Below are positions 58,307 to 64,000 of a stretch of 64,000 bases of DNA, piece by piece. Both the position numbers and the translations under genes were made by a program. How positions within the stretch are numbered: the first letter of the stretch is position 1; every line of letters starts with the position of its first letter. The DNA comes from Heterotrichella gracilis. Lineage: Eukaryota > Sar > Xanthophyceae > Tribonematales > Xanthonemataceae. Location: NCBI GenBank assembly GCA_032358255.1, contig JAULBX010022187.1, positions 221,112 to 285,111 on the forward strand. Reading direction: 5' to 3'. Below the pieces are notes generated by a model, which saw only the letters and a program-made list of their open reading frames with translations, was not told where the DNA came from and searched no databases.

Positions 58307-59400
58307 ATGGCCACTTTGGCAGCGGTGCAAGGCCAGCAGTGTGATGCGTGCCCCATACACTCCCTCCCAGACCATCTGCTGCAGAGGATCATCGCAGTGA
58401 CAGACCGACCCACCAACAAGAGGGCGTAGCTGCAGCTGGTGTGCAAGCGCTGGCACCAGGCACTGGCAGGACCTAGCGCGGCATGGGAACACATCTACTG
58501 CCGGACACTCACCAAACCAGTGGTAGACTGGCTGTGCTCCAGGCTGGGAGCCACCAAGTCCTTCTCTCTTCTGAATACCGAGCCACAGCACGTGCTGCGC
58601 CTGCTAAACAGCCTCAAACCCAAGGTGTATCACTGCCATACACTGGTGTTGGTTCAGGGGGAGCAGTGCAGGCCAGATGCTTGAGGCCGCCTTCCGCCTC
58701 ACCTCCCTGACTTCCTAGAAACTGCTCCTGGCGTGCGCCCCGGGGCATGTGGCACCCAGCATGCCTGCCATGTCAGCACTGGTCAACCTGGAGGAGCTCC
58801 ACCTTGATGTTTACAGCACTGAGCCCTGGTGGCCGGAGCTTCCATGCCTTCCCAAGCTGCGGATGGCAGGGGTTAGGTTGAACGGGGCAAACTTTGTCCA
58901 CATGCTCCTCCACCAGCCTGCGCTCACCAGCTTGAAAGTGCATGAGCCCAATGCACCCTCGGATGGACCAGTTCCCACAGTCAGCACCTCCCTACGCCAG
59001 CTCACCCAGCTCAAGAGCTTGACTGTGCAGAGCTGCGGCATGGCCGTCCCCCATGGCAGCCTCCCCGGCTCTCTACATAGCCTTTCCATCCTTGACATTT
59101 TTGTGAGAGTAGATGCCATGGCGCTTCTCCCGGACCTTACGCACCTCACATCACTCAGCCTGGAGTGGGATACAACGCTTTCTGGGATCCGGGGCTTGAC
59201 CCCTGCCCTGGTTGCCCTCATCTTCAACAATTGGTGGTCAACTGTTACGGAGCGCGTCCGCGCCCGCTGCTGCTGCCACCCATGCCCAGCCTCACACTGC
59301 TGGAGATGAGGGGTGTGCCTGGCGTGCAGCTGATGGTGCCAATGCACCCCAGGCTGCGCATCGTCGCCCATGGCGAGTGGTACCAGGGGACATATGGCCC
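58307..59400 (+). pseudogene. Decayed F-box / LRR paralogue
   Basis: Closely related to the gene at 31060-32161: it keeps MATLAAVQGQ, HSLPDHLLQRI, LQLVCKRWHQALAGPSAAWE, PWWPELPCLPKL, SLRQLTQLKSLTV and DAMALLPDL in the same order. It is broken by TAG at 58427 inside the F-box, by TAG at 58716 at the start of the LRR region, and by a frameshift near 59215, after which LQQLVV and PSLTLLEMRG continue in another frame. The mini-intron position is preserved but would not restore phase. The tail (59380-59440) has a direct duplication of a GGTGGTACCAGGGGACATA phrase. Confidence 0.85.
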
Positions 59401-59640
59401 ATTGAATGGCGGGTGGTACCAGGGGACATACGGCAAGGGGTTAAAAGTATGCATCAAGGGGCGACACGGGGTATACAGCATGGTTATGGATAGGCAGGGC
59501 GGCGTTGTGGTGAAGGCAGAGCAGCGCCTGCCCCCGGGTGCCCTTTCAGACACTGGCCAGATGCAGGAGGCGAGGGACGAGCAGGAGCGGTGCTGTGCGT
59601 GGCTGCGCATCGCAGCAACCTGGGGGGACCTCTAGGGTGG

Positions 59641-60784
59641 TCCTCTAGCGAACCACAGACCCCTGGGCCAGGCAGTGAGCACGCTTGTCACCATGCACAG
59701 CCTGTTGGCAATGTGAGTGACACAATCACGGTGACCACCATGCCATGTTTTCAAGTCAGGCGTTGCACTGCAGTGGCCTGGTGGTCCCAGGCTGGCACCA
59801 GGCAGAAGCAAAAGATCTTTGGCAAAAGAGCTTCCATGCATGGGGACCCCGGCGCTGCACGGCCGCCAACAGATCTGCTGGCCCTTCAGCAATTTTCATA
59901 GCTGTATTGGTGGTATTATATTTCCAAAATGACGCGTCTCGCGTCAGGCTTCACTGTTTTTTAAATAGCTGAGCTGGATTTACAAACAAACAAACAAGTT
60001 GAACAGGGTGGTGGAATACAAGGAGCTTTTTTGTTAAGCCCTTATGTAGACAGTCACTGGCAGGCACAGCAACCCAGGGCCTTTTCATAAATGATTTCTA
60101 AATGAAGTGCGGTGATGATAAGATTATGGCATATGCTGCTGTAAAAAACAATTTTGCTAAGATGGGCCATCTGGGTCTCAGACTGAGCCATCGGTGAACA
60201 CCATCTACCACATCATCTTGGCAAGGGTCTTCCATGTTGGTGACTCCCATGATGATTACATTACATGGATAATTATAGAACAATGATGTCATCTGGCATG
60301 GGCTTGGGCATGTTCATCCATCATGCGCCTAGTATGGGCCAATTTAAGAATGGGCCTAAAATAATTCCATCAATGACTTCATTGCCGCGCCAAGCATGAT
60401 GCCAAAAACTGGCTGGCAATCAGTGGCAACTGGCAAGCAGATCCCCCGCTGGGACCCGGTGCGAGAGAAAGAAAATGCTCCACTGGTGACAGTCCAGGGT
60501 GAAGTACACACCTCCCCTGGGGTGAGGCTCAAGACTCGACTCGAACCGTGACAGCAACAGCCCAATGGTGATGCAATTACGACAGTCACTGCAAACCAAA
60601 ATGTACTTCCCGACCCCCAGCTGTAAACTCCCAGCTGATATTACTTGCAATTGTGATACGTATTTCCCAATCCCCCAGGCCCAACAATCCCTCTCCCTGA
60701 ATGCCTTGACAAGCATTTGACACCACCGCCCCTCCCCACCCACCGCACACCACACCACACCTACCTCGCCATCATTGTATCACC
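59641..60784. other. Intergenic, no gene recognised
   Basis: It contains the dispersed-repeat match near 59926-59953 (CCAAAATGACGCGTCTCGCG) and AT-richer sequence. No open frame is supported. Confidence 0.45.
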
Positions 60785-60935
60785 CCCACCTCCCTCCCCA
60801 CCTCCGCAAACGCGCCTACCGCCTTATCCAGCTGCTCCCTGCCATGCGCTGCTGACAGCTGCACACTAATGCACCCTTGTGCATGGCCCCTTGGGCACCA
60901 CTGGGTAGCTGAACCCCACCAAGCCCCCGCCCCTG
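60785..60935 (-). repeat. Copy of the KBL terminal exon end beyond its stop
   Basis: This repeats about 150 bases of the last exon of the KBL gene, including codons for LSAAHGREQLDKAVGAFAEV and the adjacent promoter-proximal PVVP region, with mismatches (GREQ for SREQ, AVGA for AIGA). It starts about 60 bases after the true stop at 60993 and is out of the gene's reading. Confidence 0.92.
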
Positions 60936-60992
60936 CTAAGCACACACTCCAACCACATGTCGTCGAATCTTCCCCCCCACACACCACCCCCC

Positions 60993-63976
60993 TCATTGAA
61001 GCACCCCCACCTCCCTCCCCACCTCCGCAAAGGCGCCTATAGCCTTATCCAGCTGTTCTCTGCTATGCGCTGCTGACAGCTGGACCCTAATGCGCGCCTG
61101 GCCCTTGGGCACCACTGGGTAGCTGAACCCCACCACATACACCCCCTTGTGCAGCATGCGCTCCGCCACCTGGCTGGCCAGGCGGGCATCCCCAAGCATG
61201 ATGGGGACGATGGGGTGGTCCCCGGGCCGGATGTTGAAACCCGCCTGCGAGGGGGTGGGGTGAAGCTGAAACGCAAGGTAATTGACACTGCTGCTGCGGC
61301 CAAAATCGGCATTAGTAAAATTTCTGCAAATGTTGTTAAATGCGCCGTTATGACTGGTGTGTCAATGTGCTGCACCTTATCTCCCAAGACATGGCAATAA
61401 AAATACTTTTTGTAAGAAATCCTCAGAATAGTCACAGCATAGTGGATACTGGGGTCATTTATACTGGAGCACCTATGCAAGGAAATGAACCCACCTGCGT
61501 CATTTGTTCTCTGAAGTGGCGTGTATTTTCCTCCAGCCTGTCCCTCAGCTGTGTGCTCTCCCCTAGCATGCGGAACACCTCCAGGGATGCACCCACCACA
61601 GGGGGGGCGATGGAGTTTGAGAACAGATAGGGGCGCGCCTTCTGGCGAAGGAGGTCGATCACCTCCTGGCGGCCGGTGGTGTAGCCACCTGTGGGAGGAG
61701 GTTAGGGTTTTAAATGGTCTAGGTTTTAAAGTTGTAGGGTTTTAGGCTTTTGTGGCGTATCGGTGCTATCTCCTCCTGGTGGCTGATGCTGAAGCCATGG
61801 GCGAAGGGGGGCCGTTGTGTGGCGCAGCCGATACCCCCTCACCCCCCACCCACCAACCCCCCCACCCACACAGCAGAACGACAATAAAAATACACCGGCA
61901 CATGTACCACCAATGCTCGACTTCACCTAATTACCCATTATGCATTTATTCCCCAACGTCCTGCCCCCGCCGCCCCGCCTCACCAGTGCCGCCCCCCAGC
62001 GCCTTCCCCAGAGTCGAGTTTATTATATCCACCTGGCCGCGCACCCCCCAGTACTCGTCGGTGCCGCGCCCGCTGGGGCCCAAGAAGCCTGTGGCGTGGC
62101 ACTCGTCCACAAACACAAATGCGCCGTATTTCTTGGCCAGGGCACAAATGTCCTTCAGGGGGGCCACGTCGCCATCCATGGAAAACACCCCGTCTGTGGC
62201 GATCAGGCGCAGCCGAGCGGTTTGTGTCTCTTTAAGCTTGGCCTCCAGGTCAGCCATGTTCATGTGCTCGTACCTGCAATTTGGGAGAAGGATTTCTATT
62301 AATACTTTGTAAATTAAATCATTTTTTTGCTTTCTGCTCTTTGCTTCGGATTCCCCAATACGATACTAGATGGGAAATGGCGCTCTGGATCTGGTTGGGC
62401 TGGGCATCTATTTTGGCCACATTCAGGTGATTGTATTTGTGAGGAGCTTCCCAGGGGTGTACACCATTGTAATCCTGCCCACCCACCCCACCTGTGCCGC
62501 TGCGCTTTGCACAGCCTGACCCCATCAATGATGGAGGCGTGGTTGAGCTGATCGGATATGATCGCATCCTCGGCAGTGAGAATGGCCTCAAACAGCCCGG
62601 CGTTGGCATCGAAGCATGATGGGTACAGGATGGTGTCGTCGGTGTCGTGGAAGTCAGAGATGCTGTGCTCCAACTGCTTGTGGATGTCCTGCCGAGGTAT
62701 GGGAAGGGGGGGGAAGGGGTAGGTGCGGGTGTGGGGGAAGGGGGGAAGGGCATGTGTGTTTCTTGATGCGTTTGTTGGCTTGAGGGTGTAGAGTACAGGG
62801 TGTGGGGTACAGGGTGGTATTTTGGGTGCCATGCAATTCAAAGATGCTGTGCTCTAGCTATTTGCAAATGTCCTGGGGGGGGGCGGGAAGGGGTTTGGGT
62901 GGTGATAGCCATGGGTGCATCGGGATTGAATTGGGATTGGGTAAAGAGGCGGTGGTGCAGGATGCAGGGTGCAAGGTGTTGGTTTAGTGCAGAGCTGGGT
63001 GTACCCACCTGTGTTCCGCATATGAAGCGCACCGACGACAGCCCAAAGCCGTGCGTGTCCAGCGCCGCATGGGCTGCTGCCACCACCCGCGGGTGGCTGG
63101 AGAGGCCGAGGTAGTTGTTGGCGCCTGGGAAGACAGGGGTGGGAATGGGAACAGGGGAGGGAATGGAATGGCGTGCAGAGAGCAAACTGCCAAGTGTAGT
63201 GGAAAGAACAATTCATAGTACAAAAATGCACTATAAACCAAAAAATCTGCGGCTGTATAATCAGGCGTGGTGTGGGATGCATTTGTCGCGCCAAGTGACA
63301 GGGTGTACAGGAATTGCGGGGATGACCTCAGCAAGAGTGGTGTGGCGGTGCGTGGCTGGGTTTAGGGTTTGGGGTTTGAGATTAGGGTTAGGTGGGTACT
63401 CACATAGGTTGATGACTGGTTGCTGGATGCCCTCCACGGCTGCGGGACACAAAAACCGCTCAGTACAAATGTGCGTTGTCGTACTCCACCACAGGTTGCA
63501 GGTACAGGTAACCCATGGTATGAAACGTCCTCCTCACGACAAAACACCAGGTCTGCAGGGTCGCACACCTATGGTTGCGACCTTTGAGGGGTCAGTCTGT
63601 CCTCCCTTGCGGTTTGGGGCTTTGGACTTGTGCGCCTATCTGTACAGCTGCAGGTTCAAAACCCTAAACCCTAACCACATGGCGTGCGGTGGTGCTGAAC
63701 TCCTGTACTACGGGGGCTTAGGGTTTAGCCCCTTAGGGCTTAGGGTCCGGCACCTATGGTTGTTGCCTGCGGTGAGGTAATGCTGAACTCCTTCTTCCAG
63801 GTGCCAGCACCCCGAATTTCCTCCAGCTGCTGTCCCAGCACCCGGCGCAGCAGGTCGGGGGTTTGGGGTTCTTGTGCGGTCACCTGGGCGCCCGCCACCA
63901 TTGGCCCTGTGGCGAAACGGCGGGCCAGGTGGGATAGGCGGAACAGGGTGGAGGTGCTGGAGGTGGTTGACCTCAT
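60993..63976 (-). CDS. KBL: 2-amino-3-ketobutyrate CoA ligase (glycine C-acetyltransferase)
   Basis: Predicted 435-residue PLP enzyme that converts 2-amino-3-oxobutanoate and CoA to glycine and acetyl-CoA in threonine breakdown. Exons: 63754-63976, 63404-63439, 63009-63124, 62492-62688, 61984-62273, 61495-61688, 60993-61244; all phases join. Family marks: [72 protein letters not shown], and the PLP lysine (~281) in STLGKALGG. The C-terminal part has [15 protein letters not shown] and RVQLSAAH. The lysine is 37 residues later than in the E. coli enzyme (Lys244), which fits an N-terminal extension; that leader ([14 protein letters not shown]) resembles a mitochondrial presequence. ATG 63976 is the first in frame. 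Confidence 0.94.
62836..62885 (-). repeat. Copy of a KBL exon 5' edge
   Basis: 'GATGCTGTGCTCTAGCTATT' at about 62843-62862 followed by GCAAATGTCCTGGGG repeats the start and acceptor of exon 62492-62688 (DIHKQLEHS codons), displaced ~170 bases upstream. A shorter copy of the exon-1 donor edge (ACCTATGGTTG..) lies near 63566-63585. Confidence 0.75.
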
Positions 63977-64000
63977 GGTGGTGCGCCTGGGGGGTTGGGG

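Noticed and set aside
1-64000. tRNA, rRNA or CRISPR features
   Set aside because: No cloverleaf with conserved T-loop, no rRNA core segments and no regularly spaced short direct repeats with unique spacers were seen.

Overview
This is nuclear DNA from a green alga (chlorophyte), most likely a member of the Chlorophyceae; I cannot name the species. The evidence is GC-rich, densely intron-split genes with GT-AG introns, introns full of plant-type telomere-like TTTAGGG/CCCTAAA motifs, a plastid DUF1995/LPA3-type photosystem II assembly factor, mitochondrial HtrA and KBL enzymes with targeting-like N-termini, and one scaffold gap of 100 N. No bacterial, viral, CRISPR, rRNA or tRNA feature is visible.

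Layout. 1-9.2 kb: a tandem array (period about 2.8-3.0 kb) of an unrecognised gene family on the minus strand, with three coding units and a non-coding stub of a fourth. 9.7-20.7 kb (minus): an OSCA/CSC1/TMEM63-type mechanosensitive channel in 20 exons. 21.5-30.0 kb (plus): an sn-1-specific diacylglycerol-lipase-like class 3 lipase in 15 exons. 31.1-32.2 kb (minus): an F-box/LRR gene, whose decayed paralogue lies at 58.3-59.4 kb (plus). 33.8-35.0 kb (minus): a 143-residue multi-pass membrane protein of unknown role. 36.8-40.8 kb (minus): a mitochondrial-type HtrA/Deg protease. 42.9-46.4 kb (minus): the LPA3/DUF1995 protein. 46.9-54.8 kb (plus): a chromatin protein combining RAMA, CW zinc finger and ARID domains. 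56.0-56.7 kb (minus): a SAP-domain gene interrupted by a frameshift or mini-intron. 61.0-64.0 kb (minus): 2-amino-3-ketobutyrate CoA ligase (glycine C-acetyltransferase). I built the exon models by hand, matching splice sites, codon phase and family similarity. For every main gene except the chromatin gene the exon lengths sum to a multiple of three; that one misses by one base at a 13-C run.

The most unusual signal is shared by many of these genes. Short pieces of an exon edge, usually including the splice site, are repeated in tandem in the adjoining intron, or beyond the stop codon for terminal exons. I count more than 20 such copies in six genes on both strands, often separated by telomere-like CCCTAAA tracts. 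They create arrays of decoy 5' or 3' splice sites beside the real one. The genes themselves do not form a functional cluster; the neighbours act in membrane mechanosensing, lipid signalling, proteostasis, plastid biogenesis, chromatin and amino-acid catabolism.
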